Origin: DSXH01 sp020724325
Lineage (GTDB): Bacteria; Bacteroidota; Ignavibacteria; Ignavibacteriales; Melioribacteraceae
Length of the DNA stretch: 64,000 bases
Assembly (NCBI GenBank): GCA_040756515.1
Contig: JBFLYW010000015.1
Span: forward strand, 16,023-80,022
Direction: 5' to 3'
Shown here: in pieces, positions 25,909 through 35,060 of the stretch
Numbering within the stretch: the first letter of the stretch is position 1
Layout: each line of letters opens with the position of its first letter
Notes under the pieces: generated by a model
What the model saw: only the letters and a program-made list of their open reading frames with translations
What the model was told of the DNA's origin: nothing
Database searches by the model: none
Position numbers and translations under genes: made by a program

Positions 25909-26551
25909 ATTTTTTCATTAACTCATATTCTCTCACTACTAAAATATTTCCGTTTTTTATGTTCAATTCTACTTTATCTGCCAATGCAATATTGCTGGTG
26001 CTTTCTTTTTTTCCATAAGGTAATGCGAGATGTTTCAACCGGTATTTAAGTCCATGTGAAGTAATCTTTGTTCGATCATTAATTCCATATAAGGAAATAA
26101 TTTCGCCTGGAAAAGTTTTTAATATCACATTACCTGTATAACTTTTAAGAAGAGATTTCTGATGAATAACAGTTATATCTATTTGTGGAGAATATTTCAA
26201 TACAATTCCCAGGTTACAAAATGAATGATCGAGGCGATCGCCGCCGGTAGCTCCTACTAAAACCGCTTCCTTAAATTTTTTCTTAATAACATACTTCAAG
26301 CATTTTTCAACATCTGTGTCGTTCTGTCTATCAATTTTAATAATAGTGGATTTGTTCTTATAGTAATTAAATACTTCACGAGTAATTGAATCGAGATCTC
26401 CAATAATTATATCAGGCAACAAATTGAGTTTCTTTGCTGTATTTGCACCGCCGTCAGCACAGATTAATGTTGAGTAGCCCTTCTTACTCAAGTAATTAAG
26501 AGTTGATTTAAGCGGCGGCTGTCCATTAGCCAGAATAATACATTTTTTCAT
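25895..26551 (-). CDS. thiN: Thiamine pyrophosphokinase
   Basis: Transfers pyrophosphate from ATP to thiamine, giving TPP. The 218-residue protein has the TPK catalytic half with LICADGGANTAKKL, PDIIIGDLDSITREV and QNDTDVEKCLKYV, then GATGGDRLDHSFCNLGIVLK. It also has the C-terminal thiamine-binding half with GLKYRLKHLALPYGKKESTS followed by NIA. It overlaps the receptor gene by four bases and the symporter by 14, so the three are translated together and all serve salvage. Confidence 0.95.
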   Translation of the reverse strand: MKKCIILANGQPPLKSTLNYLSKKGYSTLICADGGANTAKKLNLLPDIIIGDLDSITREVFNYYKNKSTIIKIDRQNDTDVEKCLKYVIKKKFKEAVLVGATGGDRLDHSFCNLGIVLKYSPQIDITVIHQKSLLKSYTGNVILKTFPGEIISLYGINDRTKITSHGLKYRLKHLALPYGKKESTSNIALADKVELNIKNGNILVVREYELMKKYDLI

Positions 26552-29040
26552 AAGCTTACACTAATGCCAAGTAAAATATTTCTTTCGGCAGCCGGAAAAA
26601 ACTCCTTGCCAATTCCATATGCTGCATAGAGATTATCGAACAGATTATTTATCTGAAAAAATAATTTTAGAGTGTTGAAATAAGGTTCCAGTTCAAACTG
26701 ATAGGACGAATATAAGTTCACAACCAAATACGAATCCACTTTATTATCTGTGTAGTCGATAAACCCTGGATATTTGAGCAAATAAGATCCCAGATTATTA
26801 AAGTAGTTATCACTGTAAAAACTTCCGACATACTTAGCAGAAGCTTGAGCAGAAAAACCTTTATAATCAAATTTAAGAATTACATTAAATGTAGCATCAG
26901 GAAAGCCGCTGATTCGATTACCGGAAAGATCCAGCTGAGTAGTCTTTTTTATACCGGATTTTGGATCTCTGTATTTAATAAAGGAAGAACCATTGCTAAT
27001 ATAATTTTTACTTAGTGATCCATTAATAACAAGTTCCAACGTTGAAACCGGTTTGTAATTTAATGTTCCTTCTATGCCATAGTGAATTGTCCGGTCCATA
27101 TTACCGGTAATAGGTTGACCGAACCGATCGATCTGACCATTTTTAACAATCTCGTTATTGAAAATCATATAAAATAAATTTAGCGAAGAAGAGAAGTTAT
27201 TTAACTGGTAATATGCTCCAAGTTCAATATCGTTCATTGTCTCGGGTTTTATGAGTGGTTTTGAAAAATCATATCTGCCAGAATTGTCAAGTTCAAATTG
27301 TGGAATTTCACCACCGCTCGATTCTGCAGCATCATAATAATCTTTTAGCCGCGGCTCTCTCGAAACATTTGCGTATGATATGTAAAAGCTTGTTGCGTCG
27401 TTCAATTTGTAATTAACACCAATTCTTGGATTGATAAAAAAATCATCTATCTCAAACTCGTAATTCAGATATCTCTCGTTTTGCAGTTTATAATTGTGAT
27501 AAGCAAACTGAACTTCGGCAAGTACATTAATAAAATCGTTGAATCTATAATTTTCGTTCAAGTAAAAAGTAAAAATATCCTTCGCACCTTCATAATAATA
27601 GTAACGATAATCTTTAGTAATTCCAACCGGCAGATTTTCGCCATAGTTAAGACTTCCCCAATGAACTGAGTTATGAAATCTAAGTTCGCCTCCAATAATT
27701 AATTCTCCGGATAAGTGTTTTAAACTAAGTCTTGGAATCCATCCCCACTGCTTATTTTCAACCATAGCACGGATTAAGACGTTACCAGGATTCTGAATAG
27801 GTTTAAAGCCATTATCCGTTGTTAATCTAAAATAAGTTGTGTCTGCCCAAGAGCCGTCGTAATCAAAAAATCCATTCCCTAATACTGCAAAAAGAGCCGA
27901 GTTGAAAACTAGATTATCACTTAACTTAAATTCATTGAGCAATTCAAAATGTGGTTGAGAAAAATTCTCTATCTCATCTGGTCTTCGTTCTATTTTGTAT
28001 GTGTATTTATCATTATCTGCTTCCCAATAAGACAAATTTTCTTTACGAAGACTACGATCCTTAATTGCAAACTTTGCTAAACCATTATAAGCAAGTCCGT
28101 CTGCAACGGGTCCTCCATAAATATTTATTTGCGAAGTAAGGTTTTCATCAAAGCGGACTGCAGATAAATAATAGGATTTAAAGTCAACCCAGCTGTTGTT
28201 TCGGTAGCCGCTGCTTAATGTTTGCGAAAGTTTTGCATGGAAGGAATATTTCTGATTAATCAAACCGCTTGAGAAAGAGACACTATATTTACGCGTGTTA
28301 AAATCGCCAATTGATGATGATAATTCTAATTGAGTTTTATCAGAGAAAGCGGACGTAATAATATTTATTGCCCCGCCAATAGCAGGATAACCGGTAATTC
28401 CCGAGCCAGCCCCTCTCTGAACCTGAATTAATTCTGTACTTGCAATTAAATCCGTAAAGTTGTGCCAGTACAGGTTATGGTCTTCAGGATCGTTTTGAGG
28501 AATCCCGTTTATCGAAACGGAAATTCTTCTCTGATCAAAACCACGGATACTCAGGTAATTGTAGCCAATACCATTTCCGTTCTCTGAATAAAACGTTGCT
28601 GAAGGTAAATAACTCAAAATTTCTGGAATATCCTGCGTTGAATATGTGGATGTAAGTTCATTCCTGTTAAGTTTTGTAAAACTAATAGGTGTAATACCAC
28701 CTTTTGCAACCGAACCTTTTACTAAAACTGTCTGGCTCGAAATAACCTTATTTTCCAGAAATATTTCTTTTGTATCTGTCATTAAGTACGCGGCAAGAAC
28801 TTCTTTTGCATGATACGCAATATGAGAGATACGAATTAAATCGTTAGGATTAATTTCGCCTTTAAGAAGGAATCGTCCATTTAAGTCTGAAGCAGCACCA
28901 ATACCTTTTCCGGTAACAATTATGTTGGCATAAGGAATTGGTTCTTTGGTGGATAAGTTTTTTACATATCCTTCAACAGAAATTACCTGTGCAAAAGAAT
29001 TGAAATATAAAAAGAATAGAAGAACAATTAAGTTTTTCAT
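26548..29040 (-). CDS. TonB-dependent outer-membrane receptor under TPP control
   Basis: An 830-residue TonB-dependent transporter. It has a signal peptide to about residue 18 and a carboxypeptidase-regulatory-like domain (VEGYVKNLSTKEPIPYANII, about 22-100). The plug domain includes STYSTQDIPEILSYLPSA, LSIRGFDQRRISVSINGIPQ and VQRGAGSGITGYPAIGGAIN, and a 22-strand barrel follows, ending AAERNILLGISVSL. Because it lies directly behind a TPP riboswitch and ahead of thiN, the likely ligand is thiamine or a phosphorylated derivative. GGAGGAGTAAAATG gives a strong start. Confidence 0.93.
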   Translation of the reverse strand: MKNLIVLLFFLYFNSFAQVISVEGYVKNLSTKEPIPYANIIVTGKGIGAASDLNGRFLLKGEINPNDLIRISHIAYHAKEVLAAYLMTDTKEIFLENKVISSQTVLVKGSVAKGGITPISFTKLNRNELTSTYSTQDIPEILSYLPSATFYSENGNGIGYNYLSIRGFDQRRISVSINGIPQNDPEDHNLYWHNFTDLIASTELIQVQRGAGSGITGYPAIGGAINIITSAFSDKTQLELSSSIGDFNTRKYSVSFSSGLINQKYSFHAKLSQTLSSGYRNNSWVDFKSYYLSAVRFDENLTSQINIYGGPVADGLAYNGLAKFAIKDRSLRKENLSYWEADNDKYTYKIERRPDEIENFSQPHFELLNEFKLSDNLVFNSALFAVLGNGFFDYDGSWADTTYFRLTTDNGFKPIQNPGNVLIRAMVENKQWGWIPRLSLKHLSGELIIGGELRFHNSVHWGSLNYGENLPVGITKDYRYYYYEGAKDIFTFYLNENYRFNDFINVLAEVQFAYHNYKLQNERYLNYEFEIDDFFINPRIGVNYKLNDATSFYISYANVSREPRLKDYYDAAESSGGEIPQFELDNSGRYDFSKPLIKPETMNDIELGAYYQLNNFSSSLNLFYMIFNNEIVKNGQIDRFGQPITGNMDRTIHYGIEGTLNYKPVSTLELVINGSLSKNYISNGSSFIKYRDPKSGIKKTTQLDLSGNRISGFPDATFNVILKFDYKGFSAQASAKYVGSFYSDNYFNNLGSYLLKYPGFIDYTDNKVDSYLVVNLYSSYQFELEPYFNTLKLFFQINNLFDNLYAAYGIGKEFFPAAERNILLGISVSL

Positions 29041-29051
29041 TTTACTCCTCC

Positions 29052-29066
29052 TCCGGTACTACCGGA
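29052..29066 (-). promoter_or_regulatory. Small perfect palindrome touching the receptor ribosome binding site
   Basis: TCCGGTAGTACCGGA is self-complementary except for the centre base and abuts GGAGGAG, the Shine-Dalgarno of the receptor. It could be a translational hairpin or a protein site. It is separate from the riboswitch terminator 15 bases upstream in the transcript. Confidence 0.45.
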
Positions 29067-29080
29067 ATTTAGTTGAGAAA

Positions 29081-29106
29081 TAAAAAAGCCGTCTGGAAAA
29101 CGGCTT
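29081..29106 (-). terminator. Terminator hairpin of the TPP riboswitch
   Basis: On the minus strand AAGCCGT and ACGGCTT pair around a seven-base loop and are followed by six Ts. It lies directly after the aptamer and before the receptor start, the layout of a transcription-terminating expression platform. Confidence 0.85.
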
Positions 29107-29112
29107 GCTCAA

Positions 29113-29207
29113 TTATTCTTGAACCATTTTCCTACGCTGGCATTATCCAGATCAGGTTCGAGGGTCTGTTCTCAGCCGCATGTACTATGCCGGCACCCCT
29201 AACGACT
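29113..29207 (-). ncRNA. TPP (THI element) riboswitch aptamer
   Basis: Read on the minus strand the sequence contains AGGGGTGCC, a P3 stem-loop, CTGAGA, ACCCTCGAACCTGATCTGG and ATAATGCCAGCGTAGGAAA. These are the conserved P2/P4/P5 core of the thiamine pyrophosphate riboswitch. The CTGAGA and CTGGATAATGCCAG-type bulges contact the pyrimidine and diphosphate. It lies about 28 bases past the transglycosylase stop and controls receptor-thiN-symporter. P1 looks weak and was not resolved. Confidence 0.96.
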
Positions 29208-29233
29208 TTTTTTACTTACATTAAAAGAACTTT

Positions 29234-31813
29234 TTAATTAGGTAATATTTTTAATTTTTGTCCGATTTTAACTCTATCCGAGGTTAGATTGTTCCACGCC
29301 ATTATATCGGCAACCAGAACTTTATAAATCTTTGCAATCGACCATAATGATTCGCCGTTTTTAACTGTATGAAGATTACTCTTTGTTTTATTTTGCTTAA
29401 TCTCGCCAGTAATCTGAGTTGGATCAATTGGTTTAGAATCCGAATAAATCAACAACTTTTTACCAGCAATCAGCTTATTACTTTTTAGATTATTCCAATT
29501 CTTCAGGTCTGCAATACTAACGTTATAGTTCTCGGCAATTTTGCCTAAAACATCGCCCGGTTTTATAGTATAGTTGATAACGTTCGAATTTTTAGGAGTT
29601 GTGTTATCGCCGAATGATAGCGTATTCTCTTTATTATGGAGCGTTAGTTCCTGCCCGGCAACAATTTTATTTGACTTAAGATTATTCCATTTTCTTAACT
29701 GAAATTCGCTAATATTAAATTTTCTAGCAATTTCACTAATAGTATCACCTTTACGAACCCTGTATTTGGAGGTATTACCAGAAATTAAATTGTTATTAGA
29801 TCTATTGGAAGATAAGTTTTTAGGATCGCCTGAATAAATAACTAATTTTCTGCCCATATAAATGTTGTTACTGGAAAGGTTATTCCATTCCTTTATCTGT
29901 CTAATTGAAACACCATATTTAGCTGCAATTGAAGAGAGGGATTCACCATTTCGAATACGATGTTCAATCCATGTATCGCCAGAATTAACAAACAAGATCT
30001 GATTCTTTTCTGCTTCGCTCATCGAATTGATTTTTGAGTAGTATTCAACCTTATTATCCGGAACATAAATTGAAATTTCCTGACCAACCTTTACACGTGA
30101 TGTATAAGGAAGGTTATTCCAATTTCTTAAATCAGAAACTCGTACATTGAAAAGATCTGCAATATCTACCAGATTATCCTTACTCTTAAAGGCATACTTA
30201 ACTGCAGTTCTACCTTCAGGAATAATATACTCTATGGAGTCAGTCATCATTTCTTGATACATTTTAAAATACTTGTCAGAATTATCGTTGGTTGTTATAT
30301 GTAATTTATAAGATGGATTTTCATCAAGACTGGTAATTTCATCTTCAATTGCAGGAAGCATATCAGTATTAATTGCAAGGTCGTCCAAATTTACAAATGA
30401 TGTAGGAATTTTTAAATCAATTCCCGTAGGCAATTTCTTTTTTGTAGAGATGTTATTATAATTTGCTAATTCCGTAATACCTACATTATACTTTGAAGCA
30501 ATTTGGGAAATTGTTTCACCGTGACTTACAGAATGAATCACAAATTGTAATTTAGCATCCTCCGGAAGATTTTTTAAGTTCTCTACAAACATCTCATAAG
30601 TTTTAGAAGGAACTCTCAAAGGATAACCTCCATCGTATTTGGGAGGTGTAGAGTTTTGAGTAAGTTCCGAATTCATATCTCTCAACAAGTCGGTACTTAT
30701 TCCTGCACATTTTGCCAATACGTTAAGATCAATTGCTTCATGAATTTTATGAATTACATAATCGTGAGGTTTTTCGTATTGGATATTTGTAAACCCATAT
30801 TTTTCAGGCTGACTTGCAATTAAAGTAACAGCGATATATTGTGGAACGTAGTTTCTCGTTTCTCTTGGGAGATAAGGACGGATATCCCAAAAGTTACTAG
30901 AACCGGCTCTTCTCATTGCTTTTCTAACTCTGCCTTCGCCGCTGTTATAAGCAGCAAGTGCAAGGTACCAGTCTCCAAGTGAATAATAGAGGTCCCTTAA
31001 ATGTCTTGCTGCAGAATAAGTTGCCTTTTCAGGATTTCTTCTTTCATCAATATGAACATTTATATCGAGGTCATAAATTCTTGCAGTTCCTTTAATAAAC
31101 TGCCATATTCCAACTGCTTTAGCCCACGAACGGGCAATTGGGTTAAGTCCGCTTTCTACCATGCTTAAAAAAATAAGCTGCTGCGGAACCTTCTCTTCTG
31201 CAAATATTTTAGCCATCATCGGAAAATATTTGCCCGATCTTGAAAGCCACAAATCAATATATTTGCTTCCCCTTCCTGTAAAATATTCAATATATTGTTC
31301 AACGTACCTGTTCACTTCTAACGGAAAATCTCCAACAACTACAGTAATAATCTTATTAAACTCTTCATTTACTATTACCGAATCTTCTTCAATATCAAAA
31401 TCAGGAATTCTTTTATTCATCCATTCTTCTAAAGCGCTTATTGAAACATTTTCCGGTAATTCTTCCATACTTTCTACATATGATTTATAATCTTCTACTA
31501 TAGAATTTTCCAATTCGATAAAGACTTCATTTTCTTCAACATTAGGATAGTAACCGAGCTTATTAATTGTGGTTAGTGCCGATTCATAAAAACTAAGGGC
31601 TTCGGCTCTAAATCCCAATTTTTGCTTATACAGGGCATTTACATAATCCCTACGTGCATTTTCAAGCATTTCATTTACTATTGAAGATACTGTAACCTTT
31701 GTAGTATCGGATTTAACGAAATTTGTTGTTCTTGTGGTGGAATTGAAAGTGCTGCAAGCATTAAATGAAATAATTAAGGAAAGGAAAATAACTATTAGAA
31801 GTAGTTTTCTCAC
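29234..31813 (-). CDS. MltD-like lytic transglycosylase with six LysM domains
   Basis: An 859-residue lipoprotein (lipobox near C20). A GH23-type lytic transglycosylase domain spans about 190-330, with the catalytic glutamate at about E220 in MVESGLNPIARSWAKAVGIW and the AAYNSGEGRVRKAMRR motif. Six LysM modules fill roughly 420-859, several sharing L-R/K-x-WNNL cores such as SEFQLRKWNNLKSNKI. It cuts glycan strands with anhydromuropeptide formation in the periplasm. Most MltD proteins have one to three LysM modules. The start is GTG with GGAGAG upstream. Confidence 0.93.
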   Translation of the reverse strand: MRKLLLIVIFLSLIISFNACSTFNSTTRTTNFVKSDTTKVTVSSIVNEMLENARRDYVNALYKQKLGFRAEALSFYESALTTINKLGYYPNVEENEVFIELENSIVEDYKSYVESMEELPENVSISALEEWMNKRIPDFDIEEDSVIVNEEFNKIITVVVGDFPLEVNRYVEQYIEYFTGRGSKYIDLWLSRSGKYFPMMAKIFAEEKVPQQLIFLSMVESGLNPIARSWAKAVGIWQFIKGTARIYDLDINVHIDERRNPEKATYSAARHLRDLYYSLGDWYLALAAYNSGEGRVRKAMRRAGSSNFWDIRPYLPRETRNYVPQYIAVTLIASQPEKYGFTNIQYEKPHDYVIHKIHEAIDLNVLAKCAGISTDLLRDMNSELTQNSTPPKYDGGYPLRVPSKTYEMFVENLKNLPEDAKLQFVIHSVSHGETISQIASKYNVGITELANYNNISTKKKLPTGIDLKIPTSFVNLDDLAINTDMLPAIEDEITSLDENPSYKLHITTNDNSDKYFKMYQEMMTDSIEYIIPEGRTAVKYAFKSKDNLVDIADLFNVRVSDLRNWNNLPYTSRVKVGQEISIYVPDNKVEYYSKINSMSEAEKNQILFVNSGDTWIEHRIRNGESLSSIAAKYGVSIRQIKEWNNLSSNNIYMGRKLVIYSGDPKNLSSNRSNNNLISGNTSKYRVRKGDTISEIARKFNISEFQLRKWNNLKSNKIVAGQELTLHNKENTLSFGDNTTPKNSNVINYTIKPGDVLGKIAENYNVSIADLKNWNNLKSNKLIAGKKLLIYSDSKPIDPTQITGEIKQNKTKSNLHTVKNGESLWSIAKIYKVLVADIMAWNNLTSDRVKIGQKLKILPN

Positions 31814-31843
31814 GCGCTCTCCAAGTGGTTGAATTTTGTTGGC

Positions 31844-31872
31844 AATTTAATCTCTTATAAATTTTTTGTCAA
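31844..31872 (-). promoter_or_regulatory. Sigma-70-like promoter for the lytic transglycosylase
   Basis: On the minus strand TTGACA (31867-31872) is followed after exactly 17 bases by TAAATT (31844-31849). Start would be near 31837, about 24 bases before the GTG. The -35 hexamer is the perfect classical consensus, unlike the TTTG-type promoter at tRNA-Leu. Confidence 0.55.
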
Positions 31873-31931
31873 GTTTAATATCATATAATTTGGTTTATCT
31901 TTTGTTATTAAACAAGTTAGGAAATAAAAAA

Positions 31932-33479
31932 CTATAAAGGAATATTGCAATGCTTCCTTTTTGGATTAGAATCAACCTTGGTTTTTAGAATCTGAAATGA
32001 ATTTATAAGGCGCTGGCGGGTTTCTCTTGGTATAATTACTTCGTCAATATAACCTCGTTCTGCTGCAATATATGGATTAGCAAATTTAGTAATATAATCG
32101 GAAAGGAGTTGTTCAAGTTTCTTTGCCGGTTCTTTATCAGATGAAATTTCCTTTTTAAAAATAATTTCAACGGCACCTTTTGGACCCATAACAGCAATTT
32201 CTGCACTTGGCCATGCAAAATTAAAATCGCCTCTTATGTGTTTTGAGTTCATTACGTCATAAGCACCGCCGTATGCTTTGCGCGTTATTATGGTAATTTT
32301 GGGAACGGTTGCTTCGCAAAATGCAAATAACAATTTTGAACCGTGACGGATTATTCCGTTCCATTCCTGTTCCGTTCCGGGCAAAAATCCCGGAACATCT
32401 TCCAGAACAAGCAAAGGAATATTAAACGCATCGCAAAATCTAATAAATCTTGCACCCTTTACAGAAGCATTTATATCTAATACTCCAGCTAAAACAGAGG
32501 GTTGATTTGCAATAATGCCGATTGATAAACCGCCAACACGCGCAAATCCCACAATAATGTTCTGCGCATAATTAGAATGGACTTCAAAAAACTCCCCTTC
32601 ATCAACCAACAAGTTTATTATCTCCTTCATGTCATAAGGTTTATTCGGGTTTTCAGGAATTATAGAGTCTAGTGCAGTAACTATAAAATCATTGTTAAAA
32701 TCAAAATCCTTTTCCGGCGGTAAATCTTTCCAATTAAGAGGAATAAAGCCAAGCAGTTTACGAATAGAGATTAGTACTTCAACTTCGCTATCGAAAGCAA
32801 AATGTGCAACACCACTTTTAACAGAATGTGTGTCGGCTCCCCCAAGATCTTCAAAACTTACTTCTTCATGCGTAACAGTTTTAACGACATTTGGACCGGT
32901 AACGAACATGTGACTTGTATTCTTAACCATAAAAATAAAATCTGTAATTGCCGGAGAATAAACCGCTCCGCCCGCGCAAGGACCAAGAATGGCTGATATC
33001 TGAGGAATTACGCCAGAGGCAAGAGTATTTCTTAAGAAAATTTCTGCGTAACCGCCAAGGCTAACAACTCCTTCTTGAATTCTTGCACCACCAGAATCAT
33101 TTAGTCCTATTACGGGAACTCCTATCTTCATCGCCATATCCATAATCTTGCAGATTTTTTCTGCATGAGTTTCTGAAAGAGAGCCGCCAAAAACTGTAAA
33201 GTCCTGACTAAACAACGCGACCTGCCGCCCATCAATTTTAGCAAAGCCCGTAATTACACCATCGCCGGCAATTCTCTGTTTATCAAGTCCAAAATCATTA
33301 GAACGATGTTTAACAAACAGGTCTATTTCCTGAAAGCTGCCTTCGTCAACAAGTAACTGAATCCTTTCGCGTGCAGTTAGTTTTCCTTTTTCGTGCTGCT
33401 GTTTAATTTTCTTTTCACCGCCGCCAAGTTTAGCTTCTTCGCGCAGCTTTATAAGTTTTTCAATCATATCATTCATCAA
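31932..33479 (-). CDS. Acyl-CoA carboxylase carboxyltransferase subunit (propionyl-CoA carboxylase beta type)
   Basis: A 515-residue carboxyltransferase moving CO2 from biotin to an acyl-CoA, probably propionyl-CoA. The two crotonase-like halves are visible. NDSGGARIQEGVVSLGGYAE and GPCAGGAVYSPAITDF form the N-terminal acyl-CoA/oxyanion region; LEDVPGFLPGTEQE and RKAYGGAYDVMNSKHIRGD form the C-terminal half. The biotin carboxylase and carrier subunits are not in this window. It starts five bases after an ABC ATPase gene, an unexpected operon partner. Confidence 0.92.
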   Translation of the reverse strand: MMNDMIEKLIKLREEAKLGGGEKKIKQQHEKGKLTARERIQLLVDEGSFQEIDLFVKHRSNDFGLDKQRIAGDGVITGFAKIDGRQVALFSQDFTVFGGSLSETHAEKICKIMDMAMKIGVPVIGLNDSGGARIQEGVVSLGGYAEIFLRNTLASGVIPQISAILGPCAGGAVYSPAITDFIFMVKNTSHMFVTGPNVVKTVTHEEVSFEDLGGADTHSVKSGVAHFAFDSEVEVLISIRKLLGFIPLNWKDLPPEKDFDFNNDFIVTALDSIIPENPNKPYDMKEIINLLVDEGEFFEVHSNYAQNIIVGFARVGGLSIGIIANQPSVLAGVLDINASVKGARFIRFCDAFNIPLLVLEDVPGFLPGTEQEWNGIIRHGSKLLFAFCEATVPKITIITRKAYGGAYDVMNSKHIRGDFNFAWPSAEIAVMGPKGAVEIIFKKEISSDKEPAKKLEQLLSDYITKFANPYIAAERGYIDEVIIPRETRQRLINSFQILKTKVDSNPKRKHCNIPL

Positions 33480-33484
33480 GTTTT

Positions 33485-34240
33485 TCAGATTGATTTGAAA
33501 AGTATTTTCTTAGAATCGATTTGTTTAAAAATATTCTCTACTTCATTTATGTAGAAAGAAAATTCTTGCGTTGTAACTACACTTAAATCCCGGTATTGCG
33601 GTAAATCGATATTTAAACTTCCAATTATTTTGGCAGGTTCACCACCAAGTAAGAATATTTTATCAGAAAGAAAAATGGCTTCGGTTATGTTAGTTGTTGC
33701 TATCAACACCGAGGTATTTAATTCATAGCTAACTTTTCTGATGAGTTGATAGATTTCCATTTTTACTGATTGATCCATTCGGATGAAAGGTTCGTCAATA
33801 CAAATACATTCCGGTAAATGCGCAAGTGAACGGGCAAGTGAAATTCTGAATCGAAATCCTAAGCTTTTATTATCAGGGTAATGACCTGCATAACCTTCAA
33901 GACCAACAAATGATAATAATCTGTTAATTTGTTCGTTATTCGGTTCATCAAGTCCAAATACGATGTTCTCTTTAACTGTTAACCAGGGAAATGAGGATGG
34001 ACCGGATGGTAGATAAATAATCTTACCGCTTTCATTCTTTTTAACTGTTCCACTTGACTCTTTCTCTAAACCAGAAATAATTTTTAAAAGTGAGGATTTA
34101 CCGGAACCAACCGGGGCAATTAATGAAATAATTTTTCTATCCTCAATTATAAATGAAACATTTTCAAGGAGTTTAATTTTATTGCCGAATTGGTCGGAAT
34201 ATATTTTAGATATATCTTTTATTTCTATCATTCTTCCCAA
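33485..34240 (-). CDS. ABC transporter ATP-binding protein with degenerate catalytic motifs
   Basis: A 251-residue nucleotide-binding domain nearest to the nitrate/sulfonate/taurine (SsuB/TauB) group. Walker A is APVGSGKSSLLK and Walker B ECICIDEPF. The Q-loop region reads LPSGPSSFPWLTV without the glutamine. The LSGGQ signature is replaced by SLGFRFR, and the switch histidine is missing (IATTNITEAIFLSD where THD is usual). It could be a poor ATPase or a structural subunit. It overlaps the permease gene by 13 bases, and no solute-binding protein is encoded nearby. Confidence 0.86.
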   Translation of the reverse strand: MGRMIEIKDISKIYSDQFGNKIKLLENVSFIIEDRKIISLIAPVGSGKSSLLKIISGLEKESSGTVKKNESGKIIYLPSGPSSFPWLTVKENIVFGLDEPNNEQINRLLSFVGLEGYAGHYPDNKSLGFRFRISLARSLAHLPECICIDEPFIRMDQSVKMEIYQLIRKVSYELNTSVLIATTNITEAIFLSDKIFLLGGEPAKIIGSLNIDLPQYRDLSVVTTQEFSFYINEVENIFKQIDSKKILFKSI

Positions 34241-34998
34241 AAAATTATTTTCTCATGAAATATTTTTATGATAAGACTGCCAAAGAGAATAAGAACGCTG
34301 ATTAAAATTGCAATGGAAAATAGACCGGCAAAGTCATTATACTGAAGTGCCGTTCTATAAACACCGCCAAAACCGTTTATACTATTTATAAATTCGTAAA
34401 CCATTACGAGAATCCATAAATAATAATGAATTCTTACAAGTTCGGTAAATAAATTTGGCTGCAAATTTTTAAAAATAACTTTAGAATAAATCTGTTGATT
34501 TTCCACTCCAAGGTTTTTTGCAACTTCAACATAAACTTTATTATAATTTTTTAAAGCAGCTATTAATTGAATAACGATTAAGACTAACGAACTAAGAAAT
34601 GCGAAGAGAAACTCTGCAAAAATTGAATTATGAAACCAGTATGAAAAAAGAATTGCAAAGAAAAATGCCGGAAAGTATCTGAATACTTTTAATTTTTCTA
34701 CAGCTTCAGGATATTCAACAGCATACTTAATTATAAAACCGGCAGTAAGATTTACAACAAAATAAGCGAGTAATAAGGATAAGTAAACTGAGGTTGAAGT
34801 AATTGTAACAGCTTCCAGAAAATTATAATCGGTCCAGATGTAACCGAACGAATAAAGTACCAAGGTCGGTTTAGGAAGAACTTTGTTTAATGGAAGAATA
34901 AATTCGAAAAGAACTACATATACAAATAATAAAACAAGAACAAAAGTAAATTTAGACCTCATACAAACTCTAATGGTTGTCGTTAAGTTCATCTTCAA
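34228..34998 (-). CDS. ABC transporter permease (SsuC/TauC-like)
   Basis: A 256-residue membrane protein with about six helices. It has a BPD-transport-like coupling (EAA) loop, seen as VEVAKNLGVENQQIYSKVIF and KNLQPNLFTELVR. Such permeases import sulfonates, nitrate or pyrimidine precursors with a lipoprotein binder. The binder is missing here and the paired ATPase is degenerate. It is first in a unit running into the carboxyltransferase gene. Confidence 0.82.
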   Translation of the reverse strand: MKMNLTTTIRVCMRSKFTFVLVLLFVYVVLFEFILPLNKVLPKPTLVLYSFGYIWTDYNFLEAVTITSTSVYLSLLLAYFVVNLTAGFIIKYAVEYPEAVEKLKVFRYFPAFFFAILFSYWFHNSIFAEFLFAFLSSLVLIVIQLIAALKNYNKVYVEVAKNLGVENQQIYSKVIFKNLQPNLFTELVRIHYYLWILVMVYEFINSINGFGGVYRTALQYNDFAGLFSIAILISVLILFGSLIIKIFHEKIIFWEE

Positions 34999-35060
34999 TT
35001 TCTAAATTATATTGCCGCTTTAATATATCTAATGAAATCCGTCAAATCAAATATTAGATT

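Noticed and set aside
29150..29170. GGTTCGA-like T-loop suggesting a tRNA
   Set aside because: This is the conserved GAACCTGATCTGG segment of the TPP riboswitch seen on the other strand; no acceptor stem surrounds it.
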